Source: Prevotella sp. P5-50 (GTDB lineage: Bacteria > Bacteroidota > Bacteroidia > Bacteroidales > Bacteroidaceae). From it: DNA of 64,000 bases. Of the stretch, positions 45,062 through 55,314 are shown piece after piece (within the stretch, counting starts at the first letter, position 1; each line of letters begins with the position of its first letter). Where the stretch lies: positions 1 through 64,000 of the forward strand of contig NZ_NPJA01000035.1 of assembly GCF_002251295.1 (NCBI RefSeq), given 5' to 3'. Both the position numbers and the translations under genes were made by a program. The notes under the pieces were generated by a model, which was not told where the DNA came from, searched no databases, and saw only the letters and a program-made list of their open reading frames with translations.

Positions 45062-48025
45062 TTATTCTACATCTCTTTGCAACTGATTGACAACTTTGGT
45101 AGGATTGAGCCGCCAGTTGTCCAAATCAGGATTCTTCACATTCAATAGCTTCGGGCTATAGACCAGCAGTTCCATGACCATGATGAGCACCATGACAGAC
45201 CACAGCAGGTAGTGGGCTACCGACTCTCCGCTGATGGAACGTATCTGATTGGAGACATCGTCCAACAGTCCGAACTTAGAACCCTTAAACCGATAACTCT
45301 TCTGTCTGAAGGTGAAGTACAAGGGTTCCAGCAGGGAGGTCTTGATGTCGTCGTCCATCACCTCGTCTATCAGGTTTCCGTCATTACGTCTTTCCTTCCG
45401 GTAGTCGGTAAAATAGCAGATGGCCATATATACGGCTGTAATGACGATTACTACCGGGACAAACATAGCGGGGGCCGTTTTCTGCGTATGCCGCAGAATG
45501 GCCACAGGAATATAGGTAGAGAAGAGTCCCAGACTTCCCCATAATGCCGAGAGCACGAATCCGAAACCGTGGAAATAGGCTCTCATGGCTATGATAAGTG
45601 CCATGATTCCTCCCACAGGCAGTACGATGGTGAGTCCGGCATGTTCCAGCAAATACTCGCGTCCGCTGATGCCGCAGACCGCCAGCATCAGAACCCACAG
45701 TACGCATAGCGCATAAAAGACCATGCGCAACATGCGTTCCTTCATATTGGCGCGGATATAATCGCCATGCACGCGTTCAAATTTCTGCGCGGTTTGTGTT
45801 TTCGCCTCACAATACCTTTTATAATAGGTCTGCGTCTGGTCTATCTCTCCTAACGCCAGTATCCATTGTTCCAGACTCCGTTCGTAACTGTATGACTCGC
45901 GGAAGTCTTCTTTCGGATTCTCGTGGTAGAAGATCGACATCCATTGCTTCAACGCACCCCGTTGGAGTTCGCCAATGAGTACTGTACGTTTCCCATACTG
46001 CTGCATCGCCTTGACATCATGCAGTTCGATACCGTCCTCCAACATATAGGTTGGACAGACGCCGAGCATCATGCAGAAGCGATAGGCTGCCGTACGGAGG
46101 TCGTAAACTCCCAGGCGTTCGGTATTCTCATCGCTCGACATGTCGAAACATGAACGTGCCATATTGATTTGTTCCATCCATCCGTGCAACTGTGCGAAAT
46201 AATGGAATCGGCCGTCGGGGTCTGAGTAATCGGCTATGGCTGCCGCAAAATCCTCATCATTACTATGCTGGGTATCGTGAAGCAAAGCGAGAAGACAGGC
46301 GCCAACGGCATCTGGAGTTTGTGCTTCGCGCAGGTCGAATGCCGCGTTGCGGTCGATATTATACAACACCTTATACCCCAGCGCCTTTGAAGGCTGCTGT
46401 CCTTCTGTCATGATGCGCAACGACTCACAGGCCATGCGATCTTCGTGTGCATACATCCACGACAGCAGGCGTCCGTCGCTCAGCGCCATCCATTCGTCGT
46501 CTGTACAGTCTTCATACCCGTAGGCTCTGACGATTTCCGAGATGTTGGATGATGGATATTTCGGAAGAAACGGTATTTCGCTATCTACCTCATAGGCCAA
46601 CTGGAGTATCGCCTTACGCGAGTCTAAGTGGCTGTCTTCGCGGAAATAACTTCTGAGGCGTTCAATATTAGCTGTTGAATGGCTTTCAAGATACAGGAAC
46701 AGGCTGTCATTTTCGTTCTTCAGGGCCAGCGCATATTCATCGGAGGCTGCAAGTACAGAGATGACCACACTGTGAAGGTTGTCACATAGCTTGCCTCGGA
46801 GGTCCCGATACGGATAGGTAGGCTCCATGGCGTAGATGGCCGACATCAGACCTGCTGTCTGATCGACAGGATAGCGATTGCTGACGATATCCTTCAACGT
46901 AGCGCTAAGTTTTACATTACCACATTGTTCCAACCAACTGGTAATGTGACCGTTATAGAGATAGTTGATGGCAAGTTTCTCGTTATCTACCAACAAGGGG
47001 ATGAGTTCATGCACATTATCCGCCACAAGGTTGCGCTCTGGATCTACCACGAAACTGCGATATTTCAGAAGTGGCGATGAAATATCCACGGGGACATTCT
47101 CTCCCAGGAACCAGCGCTCCACATGATTGTAGTCCCATCTGCTCTTTGGGTTGACAGCCGTCAGACCCAGTACGATCATCTTGACGCGTTCTGGCAGTTC
47201 GTTGATTCTTGGCAGACGTCCTTCGTTTTTCTTGCGCATCATCACGCGCTCATTTTGGCTGAACGGACTCTCTCCGAGCCACAGGGTCATCAAGGCGATT
47301 CCCAGCGAGTAGCTATCTACCGAAGGCGTAATCTCCACCTCGCCGTCAATCACGTCGTTATACATCTCCGGTGCTGCATAGGCAGGGGTACGCGCTTGTG
47401 TGGTCTTATGCATATCTTCATCGTCACGTATCACACTTGAGATGCCGAAGTCGCCAAGCACCAATTGCGTGTGATTCTCATCGCGGAAGAAGAAATTACT
47501 AGGTTTGATGTCTTTGTGGATGATATTGTTGTTGTGGCAATATTCCAAGGCTGCTGCGGCTTGCAGGGCAATACGTCTGAACTGATTGAAGTTACCGTCA
47601 AGGTCGTATTCTCCAAGATTACCTCCTCGCAGATATTCCATCAGTTCGTAGTCTCGGTTTTTGCCGTCAACGTATGTCTTGCCGTAATCCTGCACTTTGA
47701 CAACCATTTCCATGTCAAAGTTCTGAATGATGCGCATCAACGTCTTGTTGATGCTGAAGTTGGGGTAATAGAGTTTCAGCACCTTCTCCCCTTCTCCGTC
47801 TTTCACCAGAAACACCTGTGCTTCACCAGAATGGTCGCTCAGACATTTGATATTCTGATAACATTTGCCTTTGAGAATGAAATCTCCTGTCTTTTCTTCA
47901 TCGTCATTGGCAATTCTATTGGTACGAATGGTTTGGTCATCCGCCATGGCAGATGCCTGTACACGAAACGTTGCCTGTTGGACCTGTTGTGTCTGTTCCG
48001 GATTTACGATGGTCTTGTCTGTCAT
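45062..48025 (-). CDS. membrane Ser/Thr protein kinase (Hanks type)
   Basis: 987 residues. The kinase domain (~55-310) has Lys84 in VLKLYYP, catalytic HKDIKPSNFF (170-179; Lys in place of the usual Arg of HRD), GDFGISS (191-197) and YAAPE (216-220). The glycine-rich loop is not canonical (DHSGEAQVFLV). A long helical region (~320-760) without a named domain follows, then five membrane helices (~769-787, 796-815, 820-840, 854-872, 939-957). The kinase lies on the cytosolic side. The start overlaps the zinc-ribbon gene by 4 nt, and the AAA gene follows after 2 nt, so the three are translated together. Confidence 0.93.
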   Translation of the reverse strand: MTDKTIVNPEQTQQVQQATFRVQASAMADDQTIRTNRIANDDEEKTGDFILKGKCYQNIKCLSDHSGEAQVFLVKDGEGEKVLKLYYPNFSINKTLMRIIQNFDMEMVVKVQDYGKTYVDGKNRDYELMEYLRGGNLGEYDLDGNFNQFRRIALQAAAALEYCHNNNIIHKDIKPSNFFFRDENHTQLVLGDFGISSVIRDDEDMHKTTQARTPAYAAPEMYNDVIDGEVEITPSVDSYSLGIALMTLWLGESPFSQNERVMMRKKNEGRLPRINELPERVKMIVLGLTAVNPKSRWDYNHVERWFLGENVPVDISSPLLKYRSFVVDPERNLVADNVHELIPLLVDNEKLAINYLYNGHITSWLEQCGNVKLSATLKDIVSNRYPVDQTAGLMSAIYAMEPTYPYRDLRGKLCDNLHSVVISVLAASDEYALALKNENDSLFLYLESHSTANIERLRSYFREDSHLDSRKAILQLAYEVDSEIPFLPKYPSSNISEIVRAYGYEDCTDDEWMALSDGRLLSWMYAHEDRMACESLRIMTEGQQPSKALGYKVLYNIDRNAAFDLREAQTPDAVGACLLALLHDTQHSNDEDFAAAIADYSDPDGRFHYFAQLHGWMEQINMARSCFDMSSDENTERLGVYDLRTAAYRFCMMLGVCPTYMLEDGIELHDVKAMQQYGKRTVLIGELQRGALKQWMSIFYHENPKEDFRESYSYERSLEQWILALGEIDQTQTYYKRYCEAKTQTAQKFERVHGDYIRANMKERMLRMVFYALCVLWVLMLAVCGISGREYLLEHAGLTIVLPVGGIMALIIAMRAYFHGFGFVLSALWGSLGLFSTYIPVAILRHTQKTAPAMFVPVVIVITAVYMAICYFTDYRKERRNDGNLIDEVMDDDIKTSLLEPLYFTFRQKSYRFKGSKFGLLDDVSNQIRSISGESVAHYLLWSVMVLIMVMELLVYSPKLLNVKNPDLDNWRLNPTKVVNQLQRDVE

Positions 48026-48963
48026 TTCTTATCATCTTTTATGTCGGAACTGCTCTTTTTTCCCAATACCACCCATTTGCCTCCAAGCTGTGGCTTGGCA
48101 CATCCGCATGGACTGCTGTGCATGGCGTGTTTATAGTTGCATACCCACGCGAGGCGTATGCCTTGTGGCTTGCAGGCCATAGTGTAGTTTCTGGCCATGA
48201 TAGGCGACTCGGTAGGTCTGGTTGCAAGTTTTTCCAACGCTTCTGCCAGCGCCTCCATATTTTGCTGTTTCAACATCTCCAACTGTTTATCGGTCATGCG
48301 GTTGCGCGATGGAATCACGATGTCTTCCTCAGGCATCCCCGAGTCTTTCGCGAGAAGCGTCAACACGCGTTTTCTCAACTCATCGTTCTTTTTGTCGCGC
48401 AGACGGTCTTTCTCCGTACAGGCAGGCAGGATGCTTTCCAGAAGGTTGTACTCCTTGACGATCTCTTGCAGATGGATATAATCGGGCTCTTTCTGCAATC
48501 GCTTCACCATCTCCTTGGCTTCTGCCGTCAGCGGAGTGCCGCATTTCTTGCAGAAAGCAAAATCGTTCATCGTATGACAGGTCGGACAAACCAGTCCTCC
48601 TCTCGGACTTCCACATTCGGGACAGTAGGCTTCGTTGCCGTGGAGCGCATAGCCGCAGTACGAACAAACGTCTTTGCGCACATACCGATGGCAGGTCTCA
48701 CAGAAATCTGCTCCTGGGTCCATTTCTGCCCCGCAATAGGGACACGTAAGTTTTCCTATGGGTTGTCCACATTGTGCACAAAAGATGGATTCTTCTTCAT
48801 TTTCTGCGCCGCAATACGGACATACTTTGACTTTGGCACGCAAGGTTAGCATTTCCGCCTGCTGCAAAACCTGATCTTCTTGGAGTTCTTGGCTTGGCAA
48901 CATTTCCTGCGGACGTACTGTGCGCTGGTTTTGGTTTCTAATTGTCTGGTTAGCTTCTATCAT
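48022..48963 (-). CDS. four-zinc-ribbon protein heading the signalling island
   Basis: 313 residues. Four zinc ribbons in a row, each CxxC then CxxC: Cys48/51/62/65, 74/77/88/91, 100/103/114/117 and 126/129/138/141. A helical region (~145-255) and a C-terminal segment with more Cys/His (CNYKHAMHSSPCGC, ~281-294) follow, which could hold a fifth metal site. No catalytic domain is visible; a scaffold or nucleic-acid/protein-binding role is likely. A TATCTTTG box at 48996-48989 (minus) is 26-33 nt upstream and probably starts the whole run. Overlaps the kinase gene by 4 nt. Confidence 0.85.
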   Translation of the reverse strand: MIEANQTIRNQNQRTVRPQEMLPSQELQEDQVLQQAEMLTLRAKVKVCPYCGAENEEESIFCAQCGQPIGKLTCPYCGAEMDPGADFCETCHRYVRKDVCSYCGYALHGNEAYCPECGSPRGGLVCPTCHTMNDFAFCKKCGTPLTAEAKEMVKRLQKEPDYIHLQEIVKEYNLLESILPACTEKDRLRDKKNDELRKRVLTLLAKDSGMPEEDIVIPSRNRMTDKQLEMLKQQNMEALAEALEKLATRPTESPIMARNYTMACKPQGIRLAWVCNYKHAMHSSPCGCAKPQLGGKWVVLGKKSSSDIKDDKK

Positions 48964-48988
48964 TACTACAAATGTTGTAATATTGTTG

Positions 48989-48996
48989 CAAAGATA
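48989..48996 (-). promoter_or_regulatory. -7 box of the signalling island
   Basis: TATCTTTG on the minus strand. No clear TTTG at -33. Confidence 0.6.
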
Positions 48997-49019
48997 CTTA
49001 TTTTTTTTGAAAATATACT

Positions 49020-49057
49020 AAAAAAACCGCTGTAAATTATCATCTACAGCGGTTTTT
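49020..49057 (-). terminator. terminator between the M13 peptidase and the signalling island
   Basis: A perfect 11 bp stem (49024-49034 with 49045-49055). T tracts on both sides make it usable in both directions; it closes the peptidase transcript. Confidence 0.88.
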
Positions 49058-49095
49058 CTTATAATTTCTTTTTGTAAATGCCTCAAATCGGGTGT

Positions 49096-51135
49096 TTACC
49101 AGAGTTCCAACCGTTCTGATTTCGGAATAAACATCTTATCGCCTTCTTTGATGCCGAATGCCTCATACCACATGTCAATATGGGGAAGCGCACCATTCAC
49201 ACGCCAACGGCTGAGGGAGTGTGGGTCGCTCTTGGTGCGGTTGCGGATTTCGGCTTCATTGATATTTCCTGCCCATACTCCTGCGTAGGCGAGGAAGAAG
49301 CGTTGCTCAGGTGTCAGTCCGTCGATCACGGGAAGGGCCTGGGTTTTGGTGGCGTTCTTCAGCGCGTAATAGGCCACCTGCAGACCGCCATGGTCGGCCA
49401 GATTCTCACCAAGGGTCAGACGTCCGTTGGCATTCAGGTCGGGCAATACTTTGATATTGTTGAAGAATTCCACATAGCGGTCGGTACGTTCCGTAAAATT
49501 CTTCCCATCCTCAGCCTTCCACCAGTCATGCATATTACCGTCTTTGTCGTATTGTCGTCCCTGGTCGTCAAATCCATGGGTCATTTCGTGACCGATGACC
49601 ACGCCGATCGCACCATAGTTGAAGGCGTCGTCTGCCTCTGGGTCAAAGAACGGGGGCTGAAGGATGCCGGCAGGGAAACAGATTTCGTTGGTGGTTGGAT
49701 TATAATAGGCGTTAACGGTCTGCGGATTCATATACCAGTCGTCTTTGTCAACAGGCTTTCCTGCGGTATGGTTGATCTGCCATTTGTTCCAGAAGCGGTT
49801 ACATTCCTTCATATTGTCATAATACGATTTCGACGGATCAATAGTCAGCTCGCTCATATCGGTCCATTTGTCGGGATATCCTATCTTGACATAGAAGGTG
49901 TTGAGTTTCAACAAGGCATTCACCTTGGTACTGTCGTCCATCCAGGTTTGTGCGGCAATACGCTCGCCCAGGGCGATACGGAGGTTTTCCACCAAGGTGG
50001 TCATGCGCTTCTTAGAAGAGGCGGGGAAATACTTCTCTGTATAGATTTTTCCAAGGGCCTCACCCATCACGCCTTCCACCTGCGAGGTGGCTCTGCGCCA
50101 GAGGGGATGGTTTTCCTTGCGTCCTGCCATCACCTTGCCGTAGAAATCGAAACTGGCTTGTGCGGCTTCGTCGTTCAGCAGGTTGGCGGCGCCGTTGATG
50201 ATGCGCCATTCCATCCAGTCGCGGTATGCCGGAGCTGAGAGACCGGCAATCACTTTCTCGGCACCTGCCATGAAGTCGGGCTGGCCTACGACGAGTGTCT
50301 GCAGGTATTTGCTGTCTATGCCTTTGGCATTCATCAGCTGTTCCAGTTGCAGATGGGGATATTTGCTCTGAAACTCCTGAAGCGTCATCTTGTTGTAGTT
50401 GGCTTTCGGGTCACGCAGCTGTGTATTTGATCGTGATACTTTCGCCAAAGCCATCTCTATCTTCATGACGTTCTGCATCTTCTTCTGTGCCGCCCCCGTC
50501 TTGAATCCGAAGAGTCGGAACATTTTCACGATGTGGAGCTTGTACGCCTCACGGATTTTTGTCGTGGCGGGATCATTCTCCAGATAGTAGTCTTTCTGTC
50601 CGAGGGTCAGTCCGCCTTGGTTGACGCCAAGGATGTTTTGCGTAGCATTCATCTCGTCGGCTCCGATACCGGCGCCATAGAACATAGGTGCTCCTGCGGG
50701 CATCATTTCCTTTTGGATGGCAAAGAGCTGACTGGTGGTCTTGGCGGCTTCAAGGCGCTTGAGGATGGGCTGTACGGGCGAGAGTCCGTCTTTTTCTCTG
50801 CGGTCTGTATCTACAGCCATTTTGTAAAGGTCGCTTAACTTACGCTCTACCGTTCCTTCGGCATAGCTGTTCTCTTGCAGCTCCTTCAGGATGCCGTTGA
50901 TGCGCTTGGTATTGTTTTCCGCCAGGCGGTCAAAACTTCCATAGCGTGAATAGGCTGCCGGCAGAGGGTTGGCTTTCATCCATCCGCCACAGGCATAAGT
51001 GTAGAAATCGTCTCCAGGACGGGCACTCTGATCCATGTCGGCCAGAGACAATCCCGATTTCAGTTGTTGCTGGGCCATCGAAGGAATGGCCATCGTTGTA
51101 ACTGCCATCATTAGAAGTAATTTTTTCATTTTCAT
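49096..51135 (-). CDS. pepO: secreted M13 family (neprilysin-type) metalloendopeptidase
   Basis: 679 residues with a signal peptide (cleavage near SMAQ, ~21). The zinc site is HEMTH at 516-520 with third ligand Glu577 in GENLADHGG. NAYYNPTTNEICFPAGILQPPFF and the C-terminal SDPHSLSRWRVNGALPH are M13 signatures. It degrades short peptides outside the cytoplasm. The C-terminus ends LELW rather than the CxxW of many homologues. The ABC-F gene ends 22 nt upstream, so they may be co-transcribed. Confidence 0.94.
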   Translation of the reverse strand: MKMKKLLLMMAVTTMAIPSMAQQQLKSGLSLADMDQSARPGDDFYTYACGGWMKANPLPAAYSRYGSFDRLAENNTKRINGILKELQENSYAEGTVERKLSDLYKMAVDTDRREKDGLSPVQPILKRLEAAKTTSQLFAIQKEMMPAGAPMFYGAGIGADEMNATQNILGVNQGGLTLGQKDYYLENDPATTKIREAYKLHIVKMFRLFGFKTGAAQKKMQNVMKIEMALAKVSRSNTQLRDPKANYNKMTLQEFQSKYPHLQLEQLMNAKGIDSKYLQTLVVGQPDFMAGAEKVIAGLSAPAYRDWMEWRIINGAANLLNDEAAQASFDFYGKVMAGRKENHPLWRRATSQVEGVMGEALGKIYTEKYFPASSKKRMTTLVENLRIALGERIAAQTWMDDSTKVNALLKLNTFYVKIGYPDKWTDMSELTIDPSKSYYDNMKECNRFWNKWQINHTAGKPVDKDDWYMNPQTVNAYYNPTTNEICFPAGILQPPFFDPEADDAFNYGAIGVVIGHEMTHGFDDQGRQYDKDGNMHDWWKAEDGKNFTERTDRYVEFFNNIKVLPDLNANGRLTLGENLADHGGLQVAYYALKNATKTQALPVIDGLTPEQRFFLAYAGVWAGNINEAEIRNRTKSDPHSLSRWRVNGALPHIDMWYEAFGIKEGDKMFIPKSERLELW

Positions 51136-51156
51136 AATATTATTGATCTTTGTTCG

Positions 51157-53097
<1,941 letters not shown>

Positions 53098-53116
53098 TCT
53101 ATTTATATTTACCATG

Positions 53117-53124
53117 CAAAGTTA
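53117..53124 (-). promoter_or_regulatory. -7 box of the ABC-F gene
   Basis: TAACTTTG on the minus strand, 20 nt before the chosen start. No good TTTG is visible at -33. Confidence 0.6.
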
Positions 53125-53159
53125 CAAAATTATTCCCGTATTCCCACCGAAAAGGTCGC

Positions 53160-54400
53160 ACGGATTACAAGGAAATTTTTATCCACGGAACACACGGAGT
53201 ACACGGAGTGTTTAGGTTATGGGTTATGGGTTAGTGATTAGTGGTTAGTGTTTAGTGATTAGAGGTTAGAGATTCTAGTTAAAGATTATTCTCAAGATTT
53301 TCGTTAAGATTTCGAGCATCTCCGATGCGATCCCCATAAAACCGTCCCCAAAAGCGAGGTATTCGAGCGCATTTTGGTCAAGGATTTTTGTTGAAGATTA
53401 TATTTTTAGTTGCCTGTCGGCAAGATGTTTTGGAGTAGCGAAGACAGAGTGAGAGACGCGGCTTTCACTATGCTGAGTCACGACAAAACAAACCATAGGT
53501 AAATCTTGGAGGAAATCTTTGGTAAAAATCTAAGGACCTAAACGGTCCAGAAATCTATTTAACAATATTGCTATCTCCCTAAAATATTTCTTGCGTAAGC
53601 AACTTCTTTAAAAAGATTTCCCCCAAAGATTTCTTGCGAAGCAACCCCAAAAAATCCATCTAACATCCGATGATCATACAAAAAGAAGAGGCGGTATTCA
53701 CATACAACCTCTTCAGCCTTATCATAAAAAAATCCTTATTTATTTTACTGTGGTTGCAAATATACGAATAAATACGAAAAATGCACTACACACAGTGCAC
53801 TTTTTAACATAATTTGCACCATGCATAGTGCATTTTTCTTAATAATGTCAGAAATCTCAGAAACGTTGGTGCTCCGAAAAAATCCACGGACCACACGGAG
53901 AACACGGAGTGTTTAGGTTATAGGTTATAGTTTAGAGGTTAAAGATTATTCTAAAGATTTTCGTTTAGATTTACCATAGGTTATTTTTCTCGCGACTCGG
54001 CAAAGAATAAATTTTTAGATTTATTCTCTGCTCTCGCTGCTCCAAAAATTCGAGCATCTCCGATGCGATCCCCATAAAAACCCTCCCCAAAAGCGAGGTA
54101 TTCGAGCGCATTTTCAGTCGAGATTTTTATTTAAAGATTTCAAGTCTCGCAACTGAGGGAATTGATTGAAGTTAAAGAACGTTTTCGTTAAGCCAAATGA
54201 GCAGAATAAAGCTCGCTTTAATTCTGTCATGGCGAGAAAAGGTGCCATAAAATGGAAGTTATCACTTCCTACGGTCGTTCGGGAAGTTAAGAGACAATAG
54301 CCTTTTGCCGTAAGACGTAGGACATTTGTCCCTTAACTTCTCTCTAACTTCCCTAACTTCCCTTAACTTCCCCACATGCGAAAGTTCAGTTAAAAATTTG
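53160..54400. repeat. interspersed repeat block D (no gene)
   Basis: 1.24 kb without a gene. It holds ATCCACGGA..ACACGGAG pieces (53180-53212, 53880-53910), AGTGATTAG-type short repeats (53220-53270) and hairpins at 53316-53328, 53410-53423, 53534-53548, 53591-53602, 53634-53644 and 54054-54066. The AAGCGAGGTATTCGAGCGCATTT module appears twice. A stretch at 53670-53860 lacks the family and contains two GTGCA-rich segments (CACACAGTGCAC, 53792-53803). 54255-54394 is the inverted partner of 8284-8424. Confidence 0.85.
54180..54254. mobile_element. 75 bp MITE-like insertion
   Basis: Compared with the otherwise matching copy at 8420-8470, this 75 bp segment is extra and is flanked by the triplet GAA on both sides (54177-54179, 54255-54257), as a 3 bp target duplication would be. 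It begins CGTTTTCG, contains the palindrome AAAGCTCGCTTT and has GCGAGAAAA towards its other end, so GTTTTC/GAAAA(C) form imperfect terminal inverted repeats. A second copy is at 60519-60577. It has no coding capacity. Confidence 0.65.
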
Positions 54401-54408
54401 AAAGTAAT

Positions 54409-54822
54409 ATGAGAACAATAACATTGATTGTTGTGCATTGTACCGCTAATAAAGCGGGGAGCACGCTGAGAGTAAAGGACATCGATCGGTATCACCGGTC
54501 ATTGGGATGGAAAGGATGTGGGTATCACTATGTGATTCCGACGGATGGGACCATCGAGAAAGGTAGAGCGGAGGATCTGGTGGGAGCCCACTGTAAGAAC
54601 CATAACAAACACTCTATCGGAGTGGCGTATGTCGGAGGACTGGATGTGGATGGGAAGACTCCCAAGGATACCAGGACGCCTGAACAGAAGATTGCACTGT
54701 GGAAACTCATCAAGGAACTGAAGGAACGGTATCCTAAGGCTCTCGTCGTGGGACACTGTGACCTGGATACACGGAAGCCGTTCTGCCCTGGGTTTAAGGT
54801 CCACGGAGGGCACTCTAAATGA
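54409..54822 (+). CDS. N-acetylmuramoyl-L-alanine amidase
   Basis: 137 residues, amidase_2 (T7 lysozyme-like) fold that cuts the amide between MurNAc and L-Ala in peptidoglycan. Zinc ligands: His10 in VVHCTA, the second His in GHCDL (~116) and Cys near PFCPGF (~126). GYHYVIPTDGTIEKGR and SIGVAYVGGLD are typical. No signal peptide. Homologues usually follow HU-like and smalltalk genes; this one stands alone among repeats. The last seven codons (VHGGHSK) and the stop come from a repeat unit (CACGGAGGGCACTCTAAATGA), so the natural end may be lost, though the metal site is complete. Confidence 0.88.
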   Translation: MRTITLIVVHCTANKAGSTLRVKDIDRYHRSLGWKGCGYHYVIPTDGTIEKGRAEDLVGAHCKNHNKHSIGVAYVGGLDVDGKTPKDTRTPEQKIALWKLIKELKERYPKALVVGHCDLDTRKPFCPGFKVHGGHSK

Positions 54823-55310
54823 TCCACGGAGGACACTCTAAATGATCCACGGATCACACGGAGGACACGGATATTTTTGGGTTGCGCGAGCGCAAGAAAT
54901 CTTGGAGGAAATCTTCTTTAAGATGTTGCTTCGCAAGAAATATTTTAGGGAAATAGAATCTTAAATAGATTTCTGGACCGTTTAGGTCCTTAGATTTTAC
55001 ATGAAGATTTCCTCTAAGATTTCTTGCGTAAGCAACATAAAACAAATCTTTAACTAAAATCTTTGACCAAAATGCGCTCTTCCTCAGGGTGTTGCCCTGG
55101 GCTAGGGAAACCATTGGGCTTTCAGCCCGTTTTTGCTTGTGTATCAAAATCTTTAGAAGAATCTTTAACTAGAATCTATAAACATTAAACTATAACCTTA
55201 ACGCTAACCACTAAACACTAATCACTAACCTATAACCTATAACCTATAAACTATAACCTATAAACTAAACACTCCGTGTTGTTAGGGTTAAGGTTATCGT
55301 TAGAGGTTGA
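54798..55310. repeat. interspersed repeat block E (no gene after 54822)
   Basis: It starts with two to three tandem units of ~24 bp (ATCCACGGAGGRCACTCTAA type, 54800-54846). Then come hairpins TTGCGCGAGCGCAA (54882-54895), TTGCTTCGCAA (54926-54936), GGACCGTTTAGGTCC (54975-54989) and TTGCGTAAGCAA (55024-55035). A REP-like element at 55082-55152 contains CAGGGTGTTGCCCTG and GGGCTTTCAGCCC. A run of ATAACCTATAAACTATAACC-type short repeats follows (55185-55270). Confidence 0.85.
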
Positions 55311-55314
55311 AAGA

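Noticed and set aside
49180..50238. 352-residue plus-strand frame
   Set aside because: Shadow of the M13 peptidase, whose zinc site is intact on the minus strand.
55185..55275. ATAACCTATAACC runs as a possible CRISPR array or telomere-like repeat
   Set aside because: Units are 7-13 bp with no spacers and no cas genes nearby.
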